Assembly: GCF_003369915.1 (NCBI RefSeq)
Contig: NC_046676.1
Coordinates: 12,134,001-12,198,000 of the forward strand
DNA length: 64,000 bases
From: Drosophila miranda
Lineage: Eukaryota > Arthropoda > Insecta > Diptera > Drosophilidae
Reading direction: 5' to 3'
Shown: piece by piece, positions 36,454 to 50,087 of the stretch
Position numbering within the stretch: position 1 is the stretch's first letter
How the letters are laid out: every line of letters starts with the position of its first letter
Translations under genes and position numbers: made by a program
The notes under the pieces: generated by a model
Database searches by the model: none
Told to the model about the DNA's origin: nothing
Seen by the model: the letters and a program-made list of their open reading frames with translations, nothing else

Positions 36454-39400
36454 CACTAACCATACAGTATAGAGATGTGCCAGTTCATACAACGAAAGCG
36501 TCACACACTGGCTAGCGCGTTCAGTACCCCAGAGTGACGTCATCATGAGAGAGAGAGCGCAGAGAGAACATCTTTGCATTTGTTAGTACACACGCAATAT
36601 GTTTCGACAAAAATATGTGATTGTATGCTTTTTCAGATTTTTTGAACTCTCTCAGGTCTGGTTCTGTTTTGCCACCAGCATGTTTTAGTGTATGGGTGGG
36701 TGCACATGCATTCTCACGTACTTTGCGTGTGTGTGTTTAGTATTGCTGGCCGCTAGAACTGAAATTTGAGTTTGGTTCTTGTCTTGGGTCTTTTGATGAG
36801 CTGACCTACCGCCACAAAATAAATGAAGAATGGGCAGGGGGTGGGGGTATGGTACACTAGGGCGCGGGAAATGAAATAAAAGCTGTTATTTGTTTGATTT
36901 ATACCACAAAATATAAAATATAACAATAATATAATTACACATTTATTTCCTTATTTTAAACAGTTTGATTATAAATTATAAAAATTATGTAAACGCCGTC
37001 GGTTCTCGACTTTATAAATAGAGGATATACCTTAAGAATGTTCATATATGTAACTACATACAATGTATACGTAAATACATACAGTGCCGCTCAACTGAAT
37101 AGGTTCAACAATTTTCAAAAGTCAAACCGCTATATCTTTTGAACCAACTTACCGATTTATATGAAATAATTTTTTTTGCATAGATTGATTCATTATTAAT
37201 ATAGCAAGAAAGTTTCCAGAACACGTTTTTAAAGGCTATTTATTAATTTTTTCAAAAACATTACAAACGAGGGGGAACGTTGTGAGTTGCTGCGGACACC
37301 GCAACTCTACAGTTATACCCGATACTAAGTCAGTATGGCTCTCCTTCGGCAGACGCCGCTAATATTAAACGACACGACAAAGAGAGACAGAAAATCAGTC
37401 TGAGCGTGACGTCGCGCGCTGCGTAGCCAGTGCAAATTGATTTGTTCCTTTTGGCTATAACAATTATATGATCTGATCCAGATTCAGCAATCGGATAGAT
37501 ATGGTCGTTATCTATGATTCTGCGTTTTTGGTTTTCTCGTATCTTTAAAATTGTGGATGCCACAGATTTTCGTCCTTTGTGGGGGCGGAAGTGGGCGGGG
37601 CGAAGTTTTGAAATATTCTTGTATATACTGTATATATAAAATATCTTATGTACATACATATGTACATAAATATTAAAGTTTATTACATTCGTATATTGCA
37701 TGAGTGTTTTCAAAATTACTGTTGTCTTAATGTTGTCTTTATAATTGAATTAGAAAATTTATGGGTATTGTCCATGAGAGTATTCAAGGTGCGACCGGCA
37801 TCTAAATTTTTGCTTTGCAGATTCCCGTCGGAAAGAGCGCGATTGACAATTGATTTGAAATATATGTAAAACCAATTCCATTTATATTTATGCATATTTA
37901 TTTAAGTATATATATATTTTTTCTTATATTGTATATTTAGATACATCATTGTTTTAGTTATAATAAACAAAAAAGTCGAGAACCGACGGCGTTTGCATAA
38001 TTTTTATAATTTATAATAAACCTGTTTAAAATAAGGAAATAAATGTGTAATTATATTATTGTAATATTTTATATTTTGTGGTATAAATCAGACAAATAAC
38101 AGCTTTTAAAAGAGATGAAAGCCTGTACTCGTTTTTTAAGTCTGCAAATGCTCGTAAGCAATAATTTTCATTTTTGCTGAGCTTACAAATTCTCCTTAGC
38201 CAATTCTGGGTATCCATTAACTGATTTTCAAATGCTAAAAGCACCATTAGAAGCCCGTACTCTCAACTTTCCTTGAAAAAAACAGAACACAAGCATTTCC
38301 TGTGAATATATGAATTTATTTGAAATATACGAACTTTTTTTCTCGTCTGTTCAAAGCGTTACAATAAAAAAAAGGAAATGAAAGCATACAATTTATAGAA
38401 AATTTTCTGCCGTTCTAGGGCAAAACTCATGATTAATTCTAGATTTACCATTGGAGAAAATACATAAGTAAGAATCAGCTTGATTACAAAACTTATTACA
38501 CCTGGAAAAGTTCAGCGAGCATTTGACCGGAGTCACTTGATCTAATTTTCTGAAGTTTCGCCAATAGGTACTCAGCTGATTCGCGACATTTTTTGAGCTG
38601 GTCAGGCTGCATACGATCAAAAATGTTAAGTCCTGCCGCCCAATAGAATTCCAGTTTTCCATTTTGTAGACAAACTACCAAACAGTTCCACATCTTAATA
38701 AAGAGGTTTGGCAAATCCATTGTCCAGCTAACATTTCCCAGTTCATGCAGCAAGACAGTTTTCATCATATAGCTTGATAGATGGGGAAAATCGGTCTTGT
38801 GAGCGTCGCGCAATCCCTTCATCAGGCGCAGCACATTTTTGAAGTTATACAAATTCTGCGTTATCTCGCGTTCCCAATGCGGGGCACATACGATAAAGAT
38901 TTTCTCGTCACTTGATCCAGGTTTCCGTTGCGGTACAGCGAACCATGGGAAACTACGTAAATTTTGGTGTTTGCTGTAAGTGGAAAGCGGCCACTGAGCC
39001 CCAGCGAACTCGAATGCTGGCACAAAATCGAACTATATGGTCCGCTTCTTCCCCTCAGCTTCAATGGTGTGGGCACATCCGTAGCCCAACGAACTTTTAC
39101 ATTTGATTTGAACACCTCATCGAAAGCTTTTCTTAACCAAACTTGAAGATTCTTTCGATTTATGTAATTGCCGTCTACGATAGGATGATTGTAGACATGT
39201 GCACGCAAGAATACGAATCCCTTCTCGTTATTCGTCGGGATGATTAGGAATGGAAATTTCAGCTTCATATGCAAATCAAATTCATCAGGAGTATTCAACT
39301 TCACCCTATCCAAGTAGCTCCCTAAAAGAAAGCAATGAATACTCATTTGGCTTACCAAACTCAGAAAGGTTTCCGCTAGCCCCATAACCTACCTCCAAGA

Positions 39401-41777
39401 CTTAGGCCATCAAATGCCTTACGAAAATTATCGTCTGCCAACTTTAGCTTCTCAATCACATGGTTTTGGTTTTCTACAGCATCCTCTGTGTACTTGGAGC
39501 GCTGACCCTCGTCATCAAGCAATTTTTGCAAAATACGGTCCAGTGCTTGGTGAAAGTTCATGATTAATTATAGATTTAACGTCGGAGAACAGAAGCAAGA
39601 ATCAAGTCACAAGTCACATCGACTGCTCGCAGAAAAGGCTGGAAACCGAATGAAAGATGACGGAAAGTCCCTTTTTAAAATTAATGTTCTCTGTTCTCAC
39701 TGTTAACTCACAGCTAACAGTCAGTAAAAGTACTCTTTCAAATAATGAGGGTATATACAAGTGAACAAACTGAATTATATATGGAATGAGTTACGGTGGA
39801 ATTATACACCGAACTGTACCACAAATGGAGGTGGCCAAGCAATTTGTAATTGAAATATCTACTGTTAATCTTTAATATATCGTTTATTTTCTTGATTTCA
39901 TTACAAATAATATTACAAATAATAGATAATAAGGTAGGAATACCATCGATGCCAGCTGTTAGTTAACAATTAGGAGAGCATGTTAATGTTAAAAAAGAAA
40001 TACCCTTAAGAAAGGAAATCTTATAAAATTGATGAGATGTTTTTAACAAAATGTCATGTAGGACATTCTTGGTGTTCGAAATAGTTAAAAAAAAAAAACA
40101 GGAGATGAAGTCAACGACAGTATTTAAGTAACTTGAAAATACTTTAGAAAAATTAGGGTATATGTACATATGTATATGTACATGTATGTAGACATACAAA
40201 AAATGCCTATTATAGCAGAATATGTAAGTGCAGACAAACTCCAAACTAATAAGAAGTTATGAACATATATGTACATATGTATGTATGTATGTACATATTG
40301 TTATATAAAGCATTGTATACAGCAACAAACCATTAAGAGGAGTCACTGCAGTCACTGGAAGTGTGTGTGAGAAAGAGAGAAAGAGAGAGAGGGAGAGAAT
40401 GAGTAAGCGCGTGGTGGGCGTAGTCCAGTTTCATGTGATCTTTCTGGCTATAAAAATGATCCCATCTAATCCAGAGTCGGCAATCCGGTAGATATGGCAG
40501 TTCTCTAGGATTCTGCGCTCTCAGTTTTCTCGAATCTTCAAAGTTGTTGATGCATAGATTTCGCCCTTTGGGGGGCGGAACGAGCTTTAGCTCTTATAGT
40601 CTCTGAGACAGACATACATATGTATGTACATACATACATATGTATGTCGACTCGAACATTGAATTTTCTGGCTGTTTGAGCCCTGCGTATACAAAAATAA
40701 ATAATATGCAAATGTAGCATAAGGTACTTTACTTGATGCTCTACTGTATGTGTAGCAATAGGTTACTACTAAGGAAGTAGATGTGATTTCAAACGATAAT
40801 ATGAGATATCAATAAACCTATAAGAATTGATAAGATAAGATATTGTGGATGAGTATTAGAAGGGCGACACTTTAATTGGACCTTTCAAAGAATTCATACT
40901 GACCTTTGTACTTGTAAAGGCAGAGAGTTGTTCAACGGTAGGGGGAAGTCCCCTTTTGCCCTTTCCTGTTCTCTGCTTTATCGTGTTTTCAAGGTTTTCC
41001 ACTGTTAACTAACAGCTGGCATCGATGGTATCGCTTTTAACGCTTTTACTCTTTAACAGAATACTTGAAATTACCTTGATGCTGATGGAATATACAATAC
41101 ACATACCCTACATAGAGGAAAATGAAATAAAATGGAGCCACTGAAATTACCCAATGTTATAGAAAGTCGATTCATCAATCGGATAAAATCATATGTTAAG
41201 GGCTGAGGGTCAAATATCAAAATCGGAAATATGATTTCCGATCATGTATTAAAATACATGTATATTTTACCCGTTTTTTTTCTATCGTTGTTTTTTGTAG
41301 TAAAGAGGATGGAGAGGATGGATCCATAAGAAGAACTTAAAAACATAATTATTTCCACAGGTTTACTTAAGCTGTTCACCTATTTAAAAAGAGGGGGTTA
41401 AATATAAGTTTAGCGCCTTTCAGTTGTATCTTTCACCTGTCTTTTTTTTACTTTCGGCGTTTTTTTGTAAATAAAGAAGAAGGATAGGGTGGATCTACAA
41501 GAAGAACTAAGTAACATTATCATTTTCGCGGTTTTACTCAAGTTGTTTGCCTGTTTAAATTGATGGGGCTAAAAGGGGTAAGTTCGTTTTTTCATCGGTT
41601 TACTTAGTTCATGAATGGGCTAAAGAAAGGTGTATGTACAACAGGCAAATTGCAATGTTCGTACGAACCTCACCTCGCATATGAAGACAATATACCTTGA
41701 AGTAAAAAAGCCGATTTTGTCTTCAAGGTGTATTGAGCGAACGGGGTGGATTTTACCTCGCATGCGTTGCATGTTAT
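36454..41777. repeat. Tandem unit 4 (5.32 kb) with cGLR copy 4
   Basis: Lacks about 270 bp of the inner right arm and adjoining spacer at 38107-38115, where a short AAAAGAGA stretch replaces it. The TIR element is complete (39943-41028). It carries the deleted-type cGLR gene. Confidence 0.9.
38496..39561 (-). pseudogene. cGAS-like receptor, copy 4, deleted type
   Basis: Exons 39393-39561 and 38496-39321. The 40-bp deletion lies at 39087/39088 and the TAG at 39033-39035. In predicted protein it matches copies 1 and 3. The unit around it differs by a 270-bp deletion downstream of the gene. Confidence 0.88.
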
Positions 41778-44700
41778 CACTAACCATACAGTATAGAGAT
41801 GTGCCAGTTCATACAACGAAAGCGTCACACACTGGCTAGCGCGTTCAGTACCCCAGAGTGACGTCATCATGAGAGAGAGAGCGCAGAGAGAACATCTTTG
41901 CATTTGTTAGTACACACGCAATATGTTTCGACAAAAATATGTGATTGTATGCTTTTTCAGATTTTTTGAACTCTCTCAGGTCTGGTTCTGTTTTGCCACC
42001 AGCATGTTTTAGTGTATGGGTGGGTGCACATGCATTCTCACGTACTTTGCGTGTGTGTGTTTAGTATTGCTGGCCGCTAGAACTGAAATTTGAGTTTGGT
42101 TCTTGTCTTGGGTCTTTTGATGAGCTGACCTACCGCCACAAAATAAATGAAGAATGGGCAGGGGGTGGGGGTATGGTACACTAGGGCGCGGGAAATGAAA
42201 TAAAAGCTGTTATTTGTTTGATTTATACCACAAAATATAAAATATAACAATAATATAATTACACATTTATTTCCTTATTTTAAACAGTTTGATTATAAAT
42301 TATAAAAATTATGTAAACGCCGTCGGTTCTCGACTTTATAAATAGAGGATATACCTTAAGAATGTTCATATATGTAACTACATACAATGTATACGTAAAT
42401 ACATACAGTGCCGCTCAACTGAATAGGTTCAACAATTTTCAAAAGTCAAACCGCTATATCTTTTGAACCAACTTACCGATTTATATGAAATAATTTTTTT
42501 TGCATAGATTGATTCATTATTAATATAGCAAGAAAGTTTCCAGAACACGTTTTTAAAGGCTATTTATTAATTTTTTCAAAAACATTACAAACGAGGGGGA
42601 ACGTTGTGAGTTGCTGCGGACACCGCAACTCTACAGTTATACCCGATACTAAGTCAGTATGGCTCTCCTCCGGCAGACGCCGCTAATATTAAACGACACG
42701 ACAAAGAGTGCGTGCGAGAGAGACAGAAAATCAGTCTGAGCGTGACGTCGCGCGCTGCGTAGCCAGTGCAAATTGATTTGTTCCTTTTGGCTATAACAAT
42801 TATATGATCTGATCCAGATTCAGCAATCGGATAGATATGGTCGTTATCTATGATTCTGCGTTTTTGGTTTTCTCGTATCTTTAAAATTGTGGATGCCACA
42901 GATTTTCGTCCTTTGTGGGGGCGGAAGTGGGCGGGGCGAAGTTTTGAAATATTCTTGTATACATACATATGTACATAAATATTAAAGTTTATTACATTCG
43001 TATATTGCATGAGTGTTTTCAAAATTACTGTTGTCTTAATGTTGTCTTTATAATTGAATTAGAAAATTTATGGGTATTGTCCATGAGAGTATTCAAGGTG
43101 CGACCGGCATCTAAATTTTTGCTTTGCAGATTCCCGTCGGAAAGAGCGCGATTGACAATTGATTTGAAATATATGTAAAACCAATTCCATTTATATTTAT
43201 GCATATTTATTTAAGTATATATATATTTTTTCTTATATTGTATATTTAGATACATCATTGTTTTAGTTATAATAAACAAAAAAGTCGAGAACCGACGGCG
43301 TTTGCATAATTTTTATAATTTATAATAAACCTGTTTAAAATAAGGAAATAAATGTGTAATTATATTATTGTAATATTTTATATTTTGTGGTATAAATCAA
43401 ACAAATAACAGCTTTTATTTCATTTCCCGCGCCCTAGTGTACCATACCCCACCCCCTGCCCATTCTTCATTTATTTTGTGGCGGTAGGTCAGTCCATCAA
43501 AAGACCCAAAACAAGAACCAAACTCAAATTTCAGTTCTAGCGGCCAGCAATACTAAACACGCCTCACCTCGTGTTAATATACTTTGGGGGCACACTCTCT
43601 AACTATCTCTCTCTCTCTCTATTTCACGAATAGAAAAAGAAAGATCTCTTTTCAATGTGCAAGTTCGAATAGAAAAAGATCTGAAAGCCTGTACTCGTTT
43701 TTTAAGTCTGCAAATGCTCGTAAGCAATAATTTTCATTTTTGCTGAGCTTACAAATTCTCCTTAGCCAATTCTGGGTATCCATTAACTGATTTTCAAATG
43801 CTAAAAGCACCATTAGAAGCCCGTACTCTCAACTTTCCTTGAAAAAAACAGAACACAAGCATTTCCTGTGAATATATGAATTTATTTGAAAAATACGAAC
43901 TTTTTTTCTCGTCTGTTCAAAGCGTTACAATAAAAAATAGGAAATGAAAGCATACAATTTATAGAAAATTTTCTGCCGTTCTAGGGCAAAACTCATGATT
44001 AATTCTAGATTTACCATTGGAGAAAATACATAAGTAAGAATCAGCTTGATTACAAAACTTATTACACCTGGAAAAGTTCAGCGAGCATTTGACCGGAGTC
44101 ACTTGATCTAATTTTCTGAAGTTTCGCCAATAGGTACTCAGCTGATTCGCGACATTTTTTGAGCTGGTCAGGCTGCATACGATCAAAAATGTTATGTCCT
44201 GCCGCCCAATAGAATTCCAGTTTTCCATTTTGTAGACAAACTACCAAACAGTTCCACATCTTAATAAAGAGGTTTGGCAAATCCATTGTCCAGCTAACAT
44301 TTCCCAGTTCATGCAGCAAGACAGTTTTCATCATATAGCTTGATAGATGGGGAAAATCGGTCTTGTGAGCGTCGCGCAATCCCTTCATCAGGCGCAGCAC
44401 ATTTTTGAAGTTATACAAATTCTGCGTTATCTCGCGTTCCCAATGCGGGGCACATACGATAAAGATTTTCTCGTCACTTGATCCAGGTTTCCGTTGCGGT
44501 ACAGCGAACCATGGGAAACTACGTAAATTTTGGTGTTTGCTGTAAGTGGAAAGCGGCCACTGAGCCCCAGCGAACTCGAATGCTGGCACAAAATCGAACT
44601 ATATGGTCCGCTTCTTCCCCTCAGCTTCAATGGTGTGGGCACATCCGTAGCCCTTGGACGTGTACATTACGTCATATACCTCTCCAGACTTGCAACGAAC

Positions 44701-47399
44701 TTTTACATTTGATTTGAACACCTCATCGAAAGCTTTTCTTAACCAAACTTGAAGATTCTTTCGATTTATGTAATTGCCGTCTACGATAGGATGATTGTAG
44801 ACATGTGCACGCAAGAATACGAATCCCTTCTTGTTATTCGTCGGGATGATTAGGAATGGAAATTTCAGCTTCATATGCAAATCAAATTCATCAGGAGTAT
44901 TCAACTTCACCCTATCCAAGTAGCTCCCTAAAAGAAAGCAATGAATACTCATTTGGCTTACAAAACTCAGAAAGGTTTCCGCTAGCCCCATAACCTACCT
45001 CCAAGACTTAGGCCATCAAAAGCCTTACGAAAATTATCGTCTGCCAACTTTAGCTTCTCAATCACATGGTTTTGGATTTCTACAGCATCCTCTGTGTACT
45101 TGGAGCGCTGACCCTCGTCATCAAGCAATTTTTGCAAAATACGGTCCAGTGCTTGGTGAAAATTCATGATTAATTATAGAATTAACGTCGGAGAACAGAA
45201 GCAAGAATCAAGTCACAAGTTACAAGTCACATCGACTGCTCGCAGAAAAGGCTGGAAACCGAATGAAAGATGACGGAAAGTCCCTTTTTAAAATTAATGT
45301 TCTCTGTTCTCACTGTTAACTAACAGCTAACAGTCAGTAAAAGTACTCTTTCAAATAATGAGGGTATACAAGTGAACAAACTGAATTATATATGGAATGA
45401 GTTACGGTGGGATTATACACCGAACTGTACCACAAATGGAGGTGGCCAAGCAATTTGTAATTGAAATATCTACTGTTAATCTTTAATATATCGTTTATTT
45501 TCTTGATTTCATTACAAATAATATTACAAATAATAGATAATAAGGTAGGAATACCATCGATGCCAGCTGTTAGTTAACAATTAGGAGAGCATGTTAATGT
45601 TAAAAAAGAAATACCCTTAAGAAAGGAAATCTTATAAAATTGATGAGATGTTTTTAACAAAATGTCATGTAGGACATTCTTGGTGTTCGAAATAGTTAAA
45701 AAAAAAAACAGGAGATGAAGTCAACGACAGTATTTAAGTAACTTGAAAATACTTTAGAAAAATTAGGGTATATGTACATATGTACATATGTATATGTACA
45801 TGTATGTAGACATACAAAAAATGCCTATTATAGCAGAATATGTAAGTGCAGACAAACTCCAAACTAATAAGAAGTTATACACATATATGTACATATGTAT
45901 GTATGTATGTACATATTGTTATATAAAGCATTGTATACAGCAACAAACCATTAAGAGGAGTCACTGCAGTCACTGGAAGTGTGTGTGAGAAAGAGAGAAA
46001 GAGAGAGAGGGAGAGAATGAGTAAGCGCGTGGTGGGCGTAGTCCAGTTTCATGTGATCTTTCTGGCTATAAAAATGATCCCATCTAATCCAGAGTCGGCA
46101 ATCCGGTAGATATGGCAGTTCTCTAGGATTCTGCGCTCTCAGTTTTCTCGAATCTTCAAAGTTGTTGATGCATAGATTTCGCCCTTTGGGGGGCGGAACG
46201 AGCTTTAGCTCTTATAGTCTCTGAGACAGACATACATATGTATGTATGTACATACATACATATGTATGTCGACTCGAACATTGAATTTTCTGGCTGTTTG
46301 AGCCCTGCGTATACAAAAATAAATAATATGCAAATGTAGCATAAGGTACTTTACTTGATGCTCTACTGTATGTGTAGCAATAGGTTACTACTAAGGAAGT
46401 AGATGTGATTTCAAACGATAATATGAGATATCAATAAACCTATAAGAATTGATAAGATAAGATATTGTGGATGAGTATTAGAAGGGCGACACTTTAATTG
46501 GACCTTTCAAAGAATTCATACTGACCTTTGTACTTGTAAAGGCAGAGAGTTGTTCAACGGTAGGGGGAAGTCCCCTTTTGCCCTTTCCTGTTCTCTGCTT
46601 TATCGTGTTTTCAAGGTTTTCCACTGTTAACTAACAGCTGGCATCGATGGTATCGCTTTTAACGCTTTTACTCTTTAACAGAATACTTGAAATTACCTTG
46701 ATGCTGATGGAATATACAATACACATACCCTACATAGAGGAAAATGAAATAAAATGGAGCCACTGAAATTACCCAATGTTATAGAAAGTCGATTCATCAA
46801 TCGGATAAAATCATATGTTAAGGGCTGAGGGTCAAATATCAAAATCGGAAATATGATTTCCGATCATGTATTAAAATACATGTATATTTTACCCGTTTTT
46901 TTTCTATCGTTGTTTTTTGTAGTAAAGAGGATGGAGAGGATGGATCCATAAGAAGAACTTAAAAACATAATTATTTCCACAGGTTTACTTAAGCTGTTCA
47001 CCTATTTAAAAAGAGGGGGTTAAATATAAGTTTAGCGCCTTTCAGTTGTATCTTTCACCTGTCTTTTTTTTACTTTCGGCGTTTTTTTGTAAATAAAGAA
47101 GAAGGATAGGGTGGATCTACAAGAAGAACTTAGTAACATTATCATTTTCGCGGTTTTACTCAAGTTGTTTGCCTGTTTAAATTGATGGGGCTAAAAGGGG
47201 TAAGTTCGTTTTTTCATCGGTTTACTTAGTTCATGAATGGGCTAAAGAAAGGTGTATGTACAACAGGCAAATTGCAATGTTCGTACGAACCTCACCTCGC
47301 ATGTGAAGACAATATACCTTGAAGTAAAAAAGCCGATTTTGTCTTCAAGGTGTATTGAGCGAACGGGGTGGATTTTACCTCGCATGCGTTGCATGTTAT
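41778..47399. repeat. Tandem unit 5 (5.62 kb) with cGLR copy 5
   Basis: Same structural type as unit 2, with the TIR element complete at 45554-46650 and the undeleted cGLR version. Confidence 0.9.
44062..45167 (-). pseudogene. cGAS-like receptor, copy 5, full length except one in-frame TAG
   Basis: Exons 44999-45167 and 44062-44927, 344 codons. It keeps the 40-bp segment (44654-44693) and carries the TAG at 44599-44601. One replacement (Leu to His) in the A-A-G-x-N-I-F region separates its C-terminal lobe from the other copies. Otherwise it is as copy 2. Confidence 0.88.
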
Positions 47400-48590
47400 C
47401 ACTAACCATACAGTATAGAGATGTGCCAGTTCATACAACGAAAGCGTCACACACTGGCTAGCGCGTTCAGTACCCCAGAGTGACGTCATCATGAGAGAGA
47501 GAGCGCAGAGAGAACATCTTTGCATTTGTTAGTACACACGCAATATGTTTCGACAAAAATATGTGATTGTATGCTTTTTCAGATTTTTTGAACTCTCTCA
47601 GGTCTGGTTCTGTTTTGCCACCAGCATGTTTTAGTGTATGGGTGGGTGCACATGCATTCTCACGTACTTTGCGTGTGTGTGTTTAGTATTGCTGGCCGCT
47701 AGAACTGAAATTTGAGTTTGGTTCTTGTCTTGGGTCTTTTGATGAGCTGACCTACCGCCACAAAATAAATGAAGAATGGGCAGGGGGTGGGGGTATGGTA
47801 CACTAGGGCGCGGGAAATGAAATAAAAGCTGTTATTTGTTTGATTTATACCACAAAATATAAAATATAACAATAATATAATTACACATTTATTTCCTTAT
47901 TTTAAACAGTTTGATTATAAATTATAAAAATTATGTAAACGCCGTCGGTTCTCGACTTTATAAATAGAGGATATACCTTAAGAATGTTCATATATGTAAC
48001 TACATACAATGTATACGTAAATACATACAGTGCCGCTCAACTGAATAGGTTCAACAATTTTCAAAAGTCAAACCGCTATATCTTTTGAACCAACTTACCG
48101 ATTTATATGAAATAATTTTTTTTGCATAGATTGATTCATTATTAATATAGCAAGAAAGTTTCCAGAACACGTTTTTAAAGGCTATTTATTAATTTTTTCA
48201 AAAACATTACAAACGAGGGGGAACGTTGTGAGTTGCTGCGGACACCGCAACTCTACAGTTATACCCGATACTAAGTCAGTATGGCTCTCCTCCGGCAGAC
48301 GCCGCTAATATTAAACGACACGACAAAGAGTGCGTGCGAGAGAGACAGAAAATCAGTCTGAGCGTGACGTCGCGCGCTGCGTAGCCAGTGCAAATTGATT
48401 TGTTCCTTTTGGCTACAAAAGTTATATGATCTGATCCAGATTCAGCAATCGGATATATATGGTCGTTATCTATGATTCTGCGTTTTTGGTTTTCTCGTAT
48501 CTTTAAAATTGTGGATGCCACAGATTTTCGTCCTTTGTGGGGGCGGAAGTGGGCGGGGCGAAGTTTTGAAATATTCTTGTATATACTGTA
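47400..48590. repeat. Truncated tandem unit 6
   Basis: Matches the first 1.19 kb of the other units (left arm, Tc1-like end, DINE-1 3' fragment) and stops at about 48590. A further unit fragment, the inner right arm and its flank, lies at 49748-50087 between two DINE-1 elements. The cGLR part of this unit is missing. Confidence 0.85.
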
Positions 48591-48658
48591 TATGTATACC
48601 CCCCTCCCGGCTACCGCCTTAACCTAACCTAACCTATTTAAGTATATGTATATATATT

Positions 48659-49747
48659 TATACCCGATACTCAAAATGAGTATTGGGGTATATTAGATTT
48701 GTGGTAAAAGTGGATGTGTGTAACGTCCAGAAGGAATCGTTTCCGACCCCATAAAGTATATATATTCCGGATCAGCATCAATAGCCGAGTCGATTGAGCC
48801 CTGTCTGTCTGTCAGTCTGTCCGTCCCCTTCAGCGCCTAGTGCTCAAAGACTATAAGAGCTAGAGCAACGATGTTTTGGATCCAGACTTCTGTGATATGT
48901 CACTGCTACAAAAATATTTCCAAACTTCGCCCCGCCCACTTCCGCCCCCATAAAGGACGAAAATCTGTGGCATCCACAATTTTAAAGATATGAGAAAACC
49001 AAAAACGTAGAATTGTAGAGAATGACCTTATCTTTAAGACTGCGGAATCTGAATTGGATCGTATTATTATTATAGCCAGATTCAAGAAAACAATTTCATT
49101 TTTTCTCGCCCTGTCTCTCTCTAACACACACGTAGCATAGGCGGCTTTGCTTAGAGTAAAACATTAGCGCCTAGATCTCAGAGACTACAAAAGCTAGAGC
49201 AACCAAATTTGGTATCCACACTCCTAATATATCGGACCGAGACGAGTTTGTTTCAAAATTTCGCCACACCCCCTTCCGCCCCCGCAAAGGACGAAAATCT
49301 GGGGATATTCAAAAATCTCAGAGACTATTAAGGCTAGAGTAACCAAATTTGTTATCCGCACTGCTGTTAGATCTTACTATAAAACGTGTATCTCAAAATT
49401 TCGCCCCACCCCCTTCCGCCCACACAAAGGACGAAAATCTGTTGCATCCACAATATTGCACATTCGAGAAAACTAAAAACGCAGAATCATAGGTAACGAC
49501 CATATCTATCAGATGCTGAATGTAGATCAGATCAGATAATTTTTATAGCCAAAGGGAACAAATCAATTTGCAGTGGCTACGCAGCGCCCGACGTCACGCT
49601 CAGACTGATTTTCTGTCTCTCTCGCACGCAGTCTTTGTCGTGTCGTTCAATATTAGCGGCGTCTGCCGGAGGAGAGCCATACTGACTTAGTATCGGGTAT
49701 AACTGTAGAGTTGCGGTCTCCGCAGCAACTCACAACGTTCCCCCTCG
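48659..49747 (+). mobile_element. DINE-1/Helentron element 1
   Basis: Starts TATACCCGATACTCAAAATG, continues with the family phrase for CCGACCCCATAAAGTATATA, has internal repeats of the GGACGAAAATCTGTGGCATC type, and ends with a GTTGCGG/CCGC-GCAAC hairpin before CCCCCTCG. It is non-autonomous with no helicase. It lies directly after truncated unit 6, separated by a short (AACCT)3-containing stretch. Confidence 0.85.
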
Positions 49748-50087
49748 CATTACTGTAATATTTTATATTTTGTGGTATAAATCAAACAAATAACAGCTTT
49801 TATTTCATTTCCCGCGCCCTAGTGTACCATACCCCCACCCCCTGCCCATTCTTCATTTATTTTGTGGCGGTAGGTCAGCTCATCAAAAGACCCAAGACAA
49901 GAACCAAACTCAAATTTCAGTTCTAGCGGCCAGCAATACTAAACACGCCTCACCTCGTGTTAATATACTTTGGGGGCACACTCTCTAACTATCTCTCTCT
50001 CTCTCTATTTCACGAATAGAAAAAGAAAGCTCTCTTTTCAATGTGCAAGTTCAAATAGAAAAAGATCTGAAAGCCTGTACTCGTTTT
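49748..50087. repeat. Unit fragment between two DINE-1 elements
   Basis: Matches the inner right arm and flank found at 22195-22530 in unit 1, then is cut by the second DINE-1 inside the sequence before the cGLR 3' end. It shows that array sequence once continued here. Confidence 0.85.

Noticed and set aside
20574-47399. Array as an assembly error
   Set aside because: Units differ in length, in independent indels and in single bases, which an artificial duplication would not produce; the exact copy number still needs long reads.
48618-48640. Telomere-like AACCT repeats
   Set aside because: Only three units in a short junction; Drosophila telomeres do not use such repeats.
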